From Treponema socranskii subsp. buccale (GTDB lineage: Bacteria; Spirochaetota; Spirochaetia; Treponematales; Treponemataceae), in NCBI RefSeq assembly GCF_024181585.1, contig NZ_CP054258.1, positions 1 through 64,000 on the forward strand: a DNA stretch of 64,000 nt. Direction: 5' to 3'. Shown here one piece after another: positions 26,839 through 35,340 of the stretch. Below the pieces are notes generated by a model that had not been told where the DNA came from, did no database searches, and saw only the letters and a program-made list of their open reading frames with translations. Position 1 is the stretch's first letter, and every line of letters begins with the position of its first letter. Made by a program: the position numbers and the translations under genes.

Positions 26839-28146
26839 TTACGATATGACGATGATTCCCGGTACCGGTCGTTCCGCTTCCCGATTGTCGGCCGTTCGAT
26901 CTTTCAAATGCAAAAACCTCTCGCCGTTTACAAGCAGCTGCGACGATCCGCCTCCGTCCAAATTGACCGAATTTTGAAGACCGATACGGGCGCAGTATGC
27001 AGCCGTTTCTTTGAGCGAACAGCCGGGACTTTCTTTTCCTTTTACGTGGCCGTGGATGCTTGCGGCTTCCGCCCAAATTAACACGGGCAAATCGTCTTTA
27101 TCGGCTCCCAGCACTATCCGTCCGGCTCTTCCGTCGTCCCAGGAAAGGGGATATACCGTCGGCGGAAATGCGGTCATTTTCCCGAATTCGCAAAAAGGGC
27201 AGCCGGAAAAATCGACGGCAAGTTTTCCGTTTTCCGTCATCGCAGGTCCGACTTGCAGCGCAAACGCATACGGCGTATCGCTTTGAAAGGAACAGTGCGG
27301 ATCGGAAACGGCAACGGGCTTTTCCGTTTGAACGGCAAAGCCTCCCATGGGAACGCGAACGGCTCCTCCTTTTTTCGATGCGATGACGCGGCCGTCGGCA
27401 ACGAGCAATGCGCTTCCGCTGCACGGCGGCGTCATTTCCGTATCGGGGCGTTCAAAAAAAAGACAGTTTTTGCCGTGTACGTACGTTTTGCCGTCTATCG
27501 TTACGGACACTTCGGTGAGTTCGGGATGCGCGATCCGTGTTTTTCCGTCAGTATCCACGACGAGTGCGGGACGATGATGCAGCGGCGGCAAAATCATTGT
27601 TCCTTTTTGCACGGTCATACCGTAGGGCGTTCCGAAAAGATCGTACGGATTGAGCGCATCGAAAGTGTCCATTAAAAAAAAGTGCGCGTTACATGCTATG
27701 TCATGCGTTTTTGCGGCGTCGCTTACGCAGCCGAATCGATTTGAAACCGGCATAGCCCGCGCACCCGCACCCGATCCGTCAGCCGTATCGCAAAAACCCG
27801 CTTTTATAACCGCATTCAGCAGGCTTTCGCTTTTCGGATCGCCGCTTTCGATCCACGCGGCGAGGTTTGCCGTCGCATCGTAATAGGTCACGCCGCCGAT
27901 CGTTCGGGGCATCGAAGCCGTATCGACGGTGTCCGGTACGTGAAAAAAAATCAAGTGTCCGGCTTCTGAGGGGTTTTTCGGAATGATGGCCACGCGATAG
28001 AGCTGTGCCAGCGATTTAATAAAATCGGAACGGAACGGAGCTTGTGTAAAGGCGATATCGTTCCAGCCGAATCCCGACACGGTCAAAAACCGCTGAATAT
28101 TTCCGTCGGGATTGTCGATTTGATCCAAGCGTTTGATGACAGTCAT
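26839..28146 (-). CDS. Phosphodiester glycosidase (NAGPA-like) domain protein
   Basis: A 435-residue protein. The C-terminal half fits the NAGPA / phosphodiester glycosidase family (uncovering-enzyme type): AACNAHFFLMDTFD earlier, then SLKETAAYCARIGLQNSVNL with the hallmark LDGGGSSQLLVNG near residue 397. The N-terminal third is unassigned. No signal peptide is obvious. It begins 1 nt after the stop of the upstream permease gene, so it is the last gene of the sugar ABC operon. This suggests that it acts on the imported glycoside or phosphodiester; the substrate is unknown. Confidence 0.8.
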   Translation of the reverse strand: MTVIKRLDQIDNPDGNIQRFLTVSGFGWNDIAFTQAPFRSDFIKSLAQLYRVAIIPKNPSEAGHLIFFHVPDTVDTASMPRTIGGVTYYDATANLAAWIESGDPKSESLLNAVIKAGFCDTADGSGAGARAMPVSNRFGCVSDAAKTHDIACNAHFFLMDTFDALNPYDLFGTPYGMTVQKGTMILPPLHHRPALVVDTDGKTRIAHPELTEVSVTIDGKTYVHGKNCLFFERPDTEMTPPCSGSALLVADGRVIASKKGGAVRVPMGGFAVQTEKPVAVSDPHCSFQSDTPYAFALQVGPAMTENGKLAVDFSGCPFCEFGKMTAFPPTVYPLSWDDGRAGRIVLGADKDDLPVLIWAEAASIHGHVKGKESPGCSLKETAAYCARIGLQNSVNLDGGGSSQLLVNGERFLHLKDRTADNREAERPVPGIIVIS

Positions 28147-28147
28147 A

Positions 28148-28990
28148 TTATCCTTTGATGCCGGCGTTCATGGAATTTTCGATGATATAACGCTGGCAGA
28201 AAATAAATACGATGATCAGCGGCAAAACGGCAAGTACGCCGGCTGCAAGCAGCAAATTCCATTCGCTCGAATATTGACCTTGGAACATCGTAAGTCCGAG
28301 CGTAACGGTGTACAGCTCCGTTTTGGCAATGTAGAGCATAGGCCGAAGCAGATCATTCCAGTTGTTCATAAACGCGATGATAAACAGCGTCGCGATCGGC
28401 GCGATCGATTGCGGTACGTAAATCATCGTATACATTTGAAGCGAATTCACGCCGTCGATAATCCCTGCATCGAAGAGCGCTTCGGGTACTTGTTCGTAAA
28501 ATTCTTTCAGCATAAACGTACCGAGCGCGCCGGCAAGGAAAGACGGCACTATCAGGGGAAGATAGGAATCGAGCCAATTCAAGCGCATCATAAGATAGTA
28601 CTCGGGGATGATCGTAACTTGAACCGGAATCATATACGTGAGCACTAAAAGAGAAAACAGCAGGTTTCTGCTTTTGAAACGCATCCGTGCAAATGCAAAA
28701 CCGCTGAGTGAACATACGAAAAGCTGTCCTGCCGCGGCAAGCACGACGACAAAAACGGAGTTTAAAATATAGCGTCCGAAATTGTATACGTCCATAACCG
28801 TTTTATAGTTGTCCCACATTTGGTCGGTAAACAGCAGATCGGGTATGAATCTCGGCGGATCGGCGAAAATGTTTTTCGCACTCATAAAAGAATTCGACAC
28901 CATCCAAATGAACGGAAAAATCGAAAGCAGTACAAATAAAATAATCAATGTATATCGTATGATCGGAATGCAGTCTTTTTTGTCCAACAC
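28148..28990 (-). CDS. Carbohydrate ABC transporter permease, MalG type
   Basis: A 280-residue inner-membrane permease with six predicted segments and the EAA loop EALFDAGIIDGVNSLQMYTMI (about residue 175) that docks the ATPase. The frame is open to 29035 with a TTG start. GTG at 28990 is better because AGGAGA lies about 7 nt upstream. It pairs with the MalF-type permease and substrate-binding protein upstream. No ATPase gene is present; such CUT1 systems often share a common MsmK/UgpC-type ATPase. Confidence 0.9.
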   Translation of the reverse strand: MLDKKDCIPIIRYTLIILFVLLSIFPFIWMVSNSFMSAKNIFADPPRFIPDLLFTDQMWDNYKTVMDVYNFGRYILNSVFVVVLAAAGQLFVCSLSGFAFARMRFKSRNLLFSLLVLTYMIPVQVTIIPEYYLMMRLNWLDSYLPLIVPSFLAGALGTFMLKEFYEQVPEALFDAGIIDGVNSLQMYTMIYVPQSIAPIATLFIIAFMNNWNDLLRPMLYIAKTELYTVTLGLTMFQGQYSSEWNLLLAAGVLAVLPLIIVFIFCQRYIIENSMNAGIKG

Positions 28991-29078
28991 GGTATTCTCC
29001 TGATAAAACTTTTTGTCCAAAACGGTAATTTTCAAAAAGCGCCGCTCCCGTTTGAGACGATGCTTTTCCGAATTTTTT

Positions 29079-29969
29079 TTAATCCCACGGCTGCGCCCAG
29101 CGTTTTCTGATGTAAAAATTCAAGACGGTGAAAAACGCGACGATTATCAAAAGGATAAACGCGATCGATTCGGCGAAGCCGACGCGGTAATATATGAATG
29201 CGTTTAAGTACACGTCATAGACGAGGGTGTTCGATGCGTTCATCGGTCCGCCGCGCGTCATGGCAAGAATCAATTCGAAGTTTTTAAATGAATCGATGAT
29301 TGCGATTGTTAAAATAAAAAACGTCGTCGGGCTCAAGAGCGGCAGCGTTATGCGGAAAAAACGCTGCGGTCGGCTTGCACCGTCTATGGTCGCCGCTTCG
29401 ATCATTTCATGTGATATATTTTGAAGGCCGGCAAGAAACAAAATCATATAGTAACCGGACATTTTCCACACTTGAACGAATGCAACGGTAAACAAAACGA
29501 GTTTTTTATCGCCGAGCCAATTCGGCATACTCATAATGCCGACGCTTTTTAAAATAACGGAAAGGAGTCCGTAGTTGGGGCCGAGCAGCCATCGCCAAAC
29601 GATTCCGACCGCAACCGAAGAAGTGATGACCGGCATGTAAATGGCCGCGCGAAAAAAATTGATGCCTTTTATTTTTACGTTGATAAGGCAGGCAAAAATC
29701 AAACCGAACAGCATACCGCCTATTACATAGAAAACGGAAAACTTGAACGTATTGCGGATAACGAGCCATGTGTCGGGATCTTTAAGCGCTTCGATATAGT
29801 TTGCGAATCCGTTGAATTTCGGAGATGCGAGCAAATTCCAATCGGAAAAGCTTAAGATAAATGCTGCGACGATCGGCATTAAACGAAATACGAATAAGCC
29901 GATGACGGTCGGTAATAAAAAAATCCACGGTGTCCACGGCTTGTGCCATACGAGTGATTTGGAAGACAT
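29079..29969 (-). CDS. Carbohydrate ABC transporter permease, MalF/UgpA type
   Basis: A 296-residue permease starting MSSKSLVWHKPWTPWIFLLP, with six membrane segments and the EAA-type loop MIEAATIDGASRPQRFFRITL near residue 190, followed by PLLSPTTFF. It forms a heterodimer with the MalG-type permease encoded downstream. It follows the substrate-binding protein gene, with a terminator-like hairpin in between that likely lowers permease relative to binding-protein expression. An ATPase partner must come from elsewhere. Confidence 0.92.
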   Translation of the reverse strand: MSSKSLVWHKPWTPWIFLLPTVIGLFVFRLMPIVAAFILSFSDWNLLASPKFNGFANYIEALKDPDTWLVIRNTFKFSVFYVIGGMLFGLIFACLINVKIKGINFFRAAIYMPVITSSVAVGIVWRWLLGPNYGLLSVILKSVGIMSMPNWLGDKKLVLFTVAFVQVWKMSGYYMILFLAGLQNISHEMIEAATIDGASRPQRFFRITLPLLSPTTFFILTIAIIDSFKNFELILAMTRGGPMNASNTLVYDVYLNAFIYYRVGFAESIAFILLIIVAFFTVLNFYIRKRWAQPWD

Positions 29970-30001
29970 TATTATATCCTAAATTAATAAATATCGAATA
30001 A

Positions 30002-30035
30002 TAAAAAGACGGCATGCAAAGTGACGCATGCCGCC
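30002..30035 (-). terminator. Attenuating terminator between binding protein and permease genes
   Basis: Minus strand: GGCGGCATGC (30035-30026), loop of 8, GCATGCCGTC (30017-30008), one G-U pair, then TTTTT (30007-30003). It lies 12 bp after the binding-protein stop and before the permease gene of the same operon. Confidence 0.8.
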
Positions 30036-30046
30036 GATAAAATCAA

Positions 30047-31363
30047 TTATTTGTAATAACGGGAAAGAACGACATTGATGTCTTTGGTCGCGGCCGTAAT
30101 CGCCTGATCCATCGTTCTCTCGCCGTTCAGCGCGCTGTCGATGTAACCGTTTAAGCCCATCGCTTCGTTCGCACGGTAGCCTCTCCATTCGTTCCATCCT
30201 TTTGTGTAGGAAGTTTTAAGAGGCTCTCCCGCTTCTTTGTTCAAAAGCTCCATCTCTTTGCCGGGTTGCTGAGCCGGGTCGACGATGCCTTTTGAAAGCG
30301 CAATGTTCGACGGAATTTTACCCGCCATATACTGCGACAAATCGATGCCTTCGCCCGCAACGTACTGCATGAATTTCCACGCTTCATCGACATTCTGCGT
30401 ATTCGGCGACATACAATATGCATCGGGCCAGCCGTAGGTGACGCGCTTCGCTTTGCCTGCGGGTCCGAACGGAACGCGGCTTATACCCCACTTTACGCTG
30501 TTGCCGAGCGTTTTGCGGTGATTGTCGACATACCATGAACCGTCGATCCACATTGCACATTTGCCCTGCGGAAAAATATCCTGATTGCGGAATGCGCTCA
30601 TATCTTTTTGACGGGGTGCGACTTTTTCAACGGCAACGAGCCGGTACAGAAAATTCAGCGCATCGCGCGCGTTGGCATCCGGAGCGAATTTGTTTTTTTG
30701 CGCATTGAGCAGGTTGCCGCCGTTCGCATACACCCAGCTTTCGATCTGCGCATAGCGTCCGTAAAACCAAAAGCCCCACTGGTCGACGGCACCGTCATTG
30801 TTTTTATCGATCGTCAATTTTTTTGCGGCGGCGAGAAAATCGTCCCGGCTCCAATCTTCCGTCGGATATTTGACGCCTGCCGCGTCAAACATATCCTTGT
30901 TATAGTAAAGCACCGCCGTAACGAGCGCGAACGGCAGTGCATAGACGTGATCGCTTTTTGAAATCGCTTTCGTCGCGTCCATCATCGATTTATAAAATTT
31001 TTTATCGGTGCCGTCGCGTTTGATAAGCGAATCGAGGTTGTACATGAGGCCGTTTTCCGCCCATTCTTCGAGATAGCCGGAACTCATCGTAAAGACGTCG
31101 GGCAGTTTGCGCTGCTGAGCCTGAATGCGGAGTTTCGTCCAATATTCATGTGTATCGATAATGGTATTGTTGATTTTTACGTTCGGATGTTCCGCCTGAT
31201 ACTTTGCAATGATCTGCATATTTTGATCTTTCATGGTCGGATCCCACGTCCACCATTCCAGCGTAACCGGTTTTGCGGAAGAGCTCGTCGTTTCCGAAGC
31301 TCCCATTGCAAAAACCGCCGCGCCGATGCTTGCAAGCATGACGGCTAAAACCATTTTTTTCAT
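30047..31363 (-). CDS. Sugar ABC transporter substrate-binding protein
   Basis: A 438-residue family 1 extracellular solute-binding protein. A signal peptide (about 1-22, ending VFAMGAS) is followed by TLEWWTWDPTMKDQNMQIIAKY and PDVFTMSSGYLEEWAENGLM, then DQWGFWFYGRYAQIESWVY and GKCAMWIDGSWYV, all typical of CUT1 sugar-binding proteins. The first gene of the operon, it has a strong promoter and a GGAGG ribosome site. There is no lipobox Cys, so it may be a soluble periplasmic protein or be retained by the uncleaved signal. Confidence 0.93.
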   Translation of the reverse strand: MKKMVLAVMLASIGAAVFAMGASETTSSSAKPVTLEWWTWDPTMKDQNMQIIAKYQAEHPNVKINNTIIDTHEYWTKLRIQAQQRKLPDVFTMSSGYLEEWAENGLMYNLDSLIKRDGTDKKFYKSMMDATKAISKSDHVYALPFALVTAVLYYNKDMFDAAGVKYPTEDWSRDDFLAAAKKLTIDKNNDGAVDQWGFWFYGRYAQIESWVYANGGNLLNAQKNKFAPDANARDALNFLYRLVAVEKVAPRQKDMSAFRNQDIFPQGKCAMWIDGSWYVDNHRKTLGNSVKWGISRVPFGPAGKAKRVTYGWPDAYCMSPNTQNVDEAWKFMQYVAGEGIDLSQYMAGKIPSNIALSKGIVDPAQQPGKEMELLNKEAGEPLKTSYTKGWNEWRGYRANEAMGLNGYIDSALNGERTMDQAITAATKDINVVLSRYYK

Positions 31364-31470
31364 AACGCCTCCTGAAAAATGAATCGATATGCGTACCGTG
31401 TATAATACTGCCGATCGACAGAGAAAAGTTTTGCCGAAAAAGCAGCACTATACGTTTGTTTAATTTTTTT

Positions 31471-31499
31471 ATAGTACTCCATTCCGTATACGCTGTCAA
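31471..31499 (-). promoter_or_regulatory. Sigma-70-type promoter of the sugar ABC operon
   Basis: Minus strand: consensus TTGACA (31499-31494), 17-bp spacer, TACTAT (31476-31471). The leader to the ATG at 31363 is about 100 nt. Confidence 0.75.
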
Positions 31500-31546
31500 T
31501 AAATTATTAAGGCGATAAAAATTTTGATAAAAATGTTTACTCTACA

Positions 31547-32329
31547 TCAGTGTCCGTTCGGCCGCTGTATCAGTTCGTATAAAATAATCGATGCCGCCTG
31601 TGCGACGTTTAAGCTTTGTATGGCGGGCTCGCTTCCTTCTGTAAATCCCGCAAAGGGGATGATGACGCATTCGTCGCAATTTTTCCGCACGTCATCGGAT
31701 ATGCCGTCCTCTTCGTTGCCGAGCACGATGAGCAGGGGTTTTTCGCCGCGCAGACCGGCGATTTCCGCGAGTGTTTTTTTTGCACGCAAATCGGTGCCGA
31801 TCCGCAGCATGCGTCCGCGTACCGCTTCCATAAAACGCGCAATCGAATTCGCCGAATAAATCGTAACGAATTCCATACCGCCTTGTGCGATGCGGTAGCT
31901 GCTCGTCGTAACGGCCGACTGCGATTCGTCCGCCGGGATAACGATGTTTTTCATACCGAAAAAAGCCGCGCTCCTGACGATTGCGCCGAAATTGTTCGCA
32001 TTGCCGATGCGGTCGAGCACGAGCACGTTTTCGCCGTTTGCAATCCACTCGTCCGAGACGTCGGAATCGAGCGGTGTGATTTTCGGCATAAAGATCATCG
32101 CGACGACGCCCTGATGATGCACGGTTCTGGAAAGTTTTTCCAAATCGGCCGGCTCGACCAAATTGTATATGCCGCGATTTTCTGCAAGCTTTTTGCAAAG
32201 GCCGCCGAAAAACGGTGCGGTTTCTTTCGTAAAATACAATCGGCGGATTTTTTTCCAATCTTTTTTTTCGAGCTTTTTTACGGCGGAAAGTCCGCACACG
32301 GCGAGTTCGTCGTTTTGTTTGTTTCGCAT
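31547..32329 (-). CDS. TrmH/SpoU-family RNA 2'-O-methyltransferase
   Basis: A 260-residue SPOUT methyltransferase. The N-terminal 90 residues form a small substrate-binding domain. The C-terminal knot domain carries motif 1 DRIGNANNFGAIVRSAAFFG (near 108), motif 2 LIVLGNEEDGIS (near 205) and motif 3 PAIQSLNVAQAASIILYEL (near 234), with catalytic Arg and SAM-loop residues intact. The family methylates ribose in 23S rRNA or tRNA; the target cannot be told from sequence. The ATG lies 6 nt after a TACAAT box. Confidence 0.88.
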   Translation of the reverse strand: MRNKQNDELAVCGLSAVKKLEKKDWKKIRRLYFTKETAPFFGGLCKKLAENRGIYNLVEPADLEKLSRTVHHQGVVAMIFMPKITPLDSDVSDEWIANGENVLVLDRIGNANNFGAIVRSAAFFGMKNIVIPADESQSAVTTSSYRIAQGGMEFVTIYSANSIARFMEAVRGRMLRIGTDLRAKKTLAEIAGLRGEKPLLIVLGNEEDGISDDVRKNCDECVIIPFAGFTEGSEPAIQSLNVAQAASIILYELIQRPNGH

Positions 32330-32335
32330 GAATTT

Positions 32336-32364
32336 ATTGTAGCCGATTGTGCCGCACGTGACAA
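32336..32364 (-). promoter_or_regulatory. Promoter of TrmH-like gene, leaderless arrangement
   Basis: Minus strand: TTGTCA (32364-32359), 17-bp spacer, TACAAT (32341-32336), then exactly 6 nt to the ATG at 32329. No ribosome site is present, so transcription should begin at or next to the start codon. Confidence 0.7.
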
Positions 32365-32463
32365 CGCGTTATTTGTCGTATTATTCGTCGTGCGCGAGCG
32401 GTGCTGAACGCTTCCGTACCGGCTGCCATTGTCGGCTTGCGTATACCGATGGCTGATCGTGCT

Positions 32464-33486
32464 CTATATGTTACCGGCGATTTTAATAATCGTCTGTGTG
32501 ATATAGTCGTCCGGTAATTTTTTCCCTTCTTCCATAAGGTAACCGAATAATCGCATTATGCCGATATATCCCTGCGTTTCCGGTTCTTGACAGATCGTAA
32601 AGCCGATGCCGCCTTCCTTGATAATTTTTTTGATTTCCGGCAAATCGTCGAATACGAGCGGTACGATTGAAGAGCGACCGAGCTCTTTTATCGCACGGTA
32701 TACTCCGGGGACGCCGCCTGCGACGACGAAGACGCCGGTAATTTCGGGATGCTTCGAAAGAATCGTATGCGTGAGTATATATGAATCTTCGTTGCTGTCA
32801 AAGGCTTCAACCGTTTTAATAATTTCATATGCAATGCCGTGTTCTGCAAGGCCTGTGCAAAATCCTTTGATTCTGTCGTTGTGTCCGCGTATGTGAAACG
32901 ACCCGCTTACGATTAATAATTTTTGTTTTTCTTTTGTGATAAGCGACAACATGCCCGCTGCGGTGTATCCCGCTTTTTTGTAGTCGGTGCCGACATAGCA
33001 GATTCTTCCGCTGTCGGGGATATCGGTGTTGACGCTTACGACGGGGGTACCGCTCTGCGTGAGCGCAAAGACTTCGCGCTGCACTTCGGGTAAGTCGAGT
33101 GTCGTGATGCACATGCCCTTGTAACGTTTTTTTGCCGCTTTTTTTATCGCGGCGATATGCGTTTGCACGTCGAATCCGCGTATGTGAATCAACTCTACAC
33201 TCACGCCGTAATCTTTGAGCTCCGCTTCGGCCCGCCGAAATCCTTTGATGACATCAGTGAAAAACGGATTGTCTTTGTCGGGGAGCAGGCAGCCGAAGCG
33301 GATGGGCTGTTTGCGCGCTGCAAGCGCTTTGCCTGCGCGATTCGGTATGTAGCCCATTGCGTCGACGATACGGCGGATCCGTTTCGCCACTTCAGGATTG
33401 ACATCCTTTCTGTTGTGAAGTGCGCGGTCGACGGTTCCGCGTGATACGCCGGCTTTTGCTGCAATATCTTTTATCGTGACAGCCAT
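32464..33486 (-). CDS. LacI-family transcriptional regulator
   Basis: A 340-residue repressor. The N-terminal helix-turn-helix and hinge read VTIKDIAAKAGVSRGTVDRA and RIRRIVDAMGYIPNRAGKAL. The C-terminal part is a periplasmic-binding-protein fold (about 60-335) with GTPVVSVNTDIPDSGRICYVG and AGYTAAGML, typical of LacI/RbsR sensors of sugars. It lies 110 bp downstream of the fucose-isomerase-like gene, whose promoter overlaps a 28-bp palindrome. Control of that gene, and perhaps of the sugar ABC operon, is inferred from position. Confidence 0.92.
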   Translation of the reverse strand: MAVTIKDIAAKAGVSRGTVDRALHNRKDVNPEVAKRIRRIVDAMGYIPNRAGKALAARKQPIRFGCLLPDKDNPFFTDVIKGFRRAEAELKDYGVSVELIHIRGFDVQTHIAAIKKAAKKRYKGMCITTLDLPEVQREVFALTQSGTPVVSVNTDIPDSGRICYVGTDYKKAGYTAAGMLSLITKEKQKLLIVSGSFHIRGHNDRIKGFCTGLAEHGIAYEIIKTVEAFDSNEDSYILTHTILSKHPEITGVFVVAGGVPGVYRAIKELGRSSIVPLVFDDLPEIKKIIKEGGIGFTICQEPETQGYIGIMRLFGYLMEEGKKLPDDYITQTIIKIAGNI

Positions 33487-33595
33487 ATGTATCCTTTTGT
33501 TTTCATTTTATGCATCAATGAACGGCGTACGCCGGCGAACGAAATTTTCGCCGAAAGCATATCTTTATTTTGAAATACTTTCGACATTCAGGCTG

Positions 33596-35107
33596 TCAAT
33601 TTTCAAACGGATTTTCATCGCAGTACAGCTGTCCGGCGGGTTTATTGTATGAAATATCCTGTACGCCGAGATAGTCGAATACGGTGAACAGCGCTTTGCC
33701 CGCATGTCCGAAGGCTACGGCGCCGTGATGCGGGAACCGTTTTGAAATGAGCACGTGACGGTAAAACCTGCCCATTTCGGGAATCGCAAACACGCCGATG
33801 CCGCCGAACGAACGCGTTGCGACGGGGAGCACTTCGCCCTGCGCGATGTACGCGTGCAGCGTCGTGTCCGCAGCGCTCTGAAGTCTGAAAAACGTGATAT
33901 CGCCGGAATCGATATCACCTTCGAGCGTACCGCGCGTAAAATCGGGTACACTGCCCGACGGTTCGAGCAGGCGATGCTGAATGAGCTGATATTTGACGGC
34001 AGGTTTGCTTTTCGGATTTAAACGACAGAACGGCGTATTACCGCAGTGAAATCCCATAAATACATCCGTCGCTTTGTAGGCGTAGGGGAATTTTCCTTTA
34101 ATATCGTTTTCGTACATATCGGCGGGTACGGAATTGTTGATATCGAGCAGCGTGACCGGAGAGCCCGTCACACAGGTACCGATATATTCGCTGAGCGCGC
34201 CGTAGATGTCGACTTCGCACGCAACCGGAATGCCGCGTGTCGCAAGGCGGCTGTTTACATAGCAGGGTTCGAAGCCGAATTCTTTCGGAAACGCCGGCCA
34301 GCATTTGTTTGCGAACGCGACGTATTTTCGCGCACCTTTGTTCGCTTCCGCCCAATCGAGCAGCGTAAGTTCAAACTGCGCCATGCGCGGGAGCAGATCG
34401 GGAAATCGGTTACCTTCCGTACCCAGTTCGCTTTCCATATCTTTTACGACTTCGGGAATGCGGCCGTCGTCTTTATGCGCGCGGTACGACACGAGCAAAT
34501 CGAGTTCCGAGTTTTCTTGGATTTCGACGCCGATATCGTAGAGCGTTTTGATCGGCGCGTTGCACGCAAAAAAATCCTGAGGGCGAGGGCCGAACGTGAT
34601 GATTTTCAAATTTGCGATGCCGATGCACGCACGTGCGACCGGAATAAAATCACACAGCATTTTTGCAATGTCGCAGGCGGTTCCGATCGGATATTCGGGG
34701 ATGACCGCATTGAGTTTTCGAATCCCGAGATTGTACGAACAGTTGAGCATACCGCAGTACGCGTCTCCTCTCCCGTCGATTAAATCGCCTGCGCGCTCTT
34801 CGGCCGCAGCGGCGTACAATACGGGACCTGCGAATTCTTTTGCGATGAGCGTTTCAGGCGTTTCGGGGCCGAAGTTTCCGAGAAATACGCAGAGCGCGTT
34901 GCAGCCCGCCTGTTTTACTTCGTCGACGGCTTTGAGCATATCGACTTCGTTTTCGACCGTCGTCTTCGCTTCGTAAATAGTACCGTACTGCGAAAAGGAT
35001 TCTACGATCGCTTTGCGCCTCCGCTCCGAAAGCGAGATGACAAAACAGTCGCGGCTGACCGCGATGATTCCGAGTTTGACTTCGGGGACATTTGTAATTT
35101 TTTTCAT
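33596..35107 (-). CDS. L-fucose/L-arabinose isomerase-family protein
   Basis: A 503-residue cytoplasmic protein from the ATG at 35107, which has AGGAGA 8 nt upstream; the frame is open to 35323 but the extension is unrelated. It resembles the FucI/AraA isomerase family: VFLGNFGPETPETLIAKEF, KIITFGPRPQDFFACNAPI, a likely metal-ligand Glu in IPVACEVDIYGALSEYIG and the later CGNTPFCRL and GEVLPVATRSFGGIG. Such enzymes interconvert aldose and ketose sugars with Mn. The exact sugar is not determined. A palindromic operator and LacI-family gene next to it suggest sugar-inducible expression. Confidence 0.78.
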   Translation of the reverse strand: MKKITNVPEVKLGIIAVSRDCFVISLSERRRKAIVESFSQYGTIYEAKTTVENEVDMLKAVDEVKQAGCNALCVFLGNFGPETPETLIAKEFAGPVLYAAAAEERAGDLIDGRGDAYCGMLNCSYNLGIRKLNAVIPEYPIGTACDIAKMLCDFIPVARACIGIANLKIITFGPRPQDFFACNAPIKTLYDIGVEIQENSELDLLVSYRAHKDDGRIPEVVKDMESELGTEGNRFPDLLPRMAQFELTLLDWAEANKGARKYVAFANKCWPAFPKEFGFEPCYVNSRLATRGIPVACEVDIYGALSEYIGTCVTGSPVTLLDINNSVPADMYENDIKGKFPYAYKATDVFMGFHCGNTPFCRLNPKSKPAVKYQLIQHRLLEPSGSVPDFTRGTLEGDIDSGDITFFRLQSAADTTLHAYIAQGEVLPVATRSFGGIGVFAIPEMGRFYRHVLISKRFPHHGAVAFGHAGKALFTVFDYLGVQDISYNKPAGQLYCDENPFEN

Positions 35108-35130
35108 AGCTGTGTTCTCCTGTTTACGGA

Positions 35131-35158
35131 ATAATACCGTGCTCGTGCACGGTATTAT
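35131..35158. promoter_or_regulatory. Palindromic operator at the isomerase promoter
   Basis: Perfect 12-bp arms ATAATACCGTGC (35131-35142) and GCACGGTATTAT (35147-35158) around TCGT. It overlaps the end of the -10 box and the expected transcription start of the minus-strand promoter, an ideal repressor site for the adjacent LacI-family protein. Confidence 0.7.
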
Positions 35159-35185
35159 CGTATCGAATGTATTGTTTTTTATCAA
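35157..35185 (-). promoter_or_regulatory. Promoter of isomerase gene
   Basis: Minus strand: TTGATA (35185-35180), 17-bp spacer, TACGAT (35162-35157), running into the palindrome at 35131-35158. Confidence 0.55.
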
Positions 35186-35229
35186 TCGGATCGCTTTTTT
35201 TCGTAAGAGCAATCGCAGTAAGCGGGCAC

Positions 35230-35257
35230 TTGCATAAAAATCGAATTCGACTATAAT
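35230..35257 (+). promoter_or_regulatory. Promoter of branched-chain amino-acid ABC operon
   Basis: TTGCAT (35230-35235), 16-bp spacer, TATAAT (35252-35257). The leader is about 77 nt and ends in a GGAGGA ribosome site before the ATG at 35341. Confidence 0.65.
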
Positions 35258-35340
35258 TTTCATACAGTAAATCGCCGGAGTTTGTACGCGAATACAAATT
35301 TCGGCTTTTTTTGTTCGTCCCATTTTATTTGGAGGAAATT

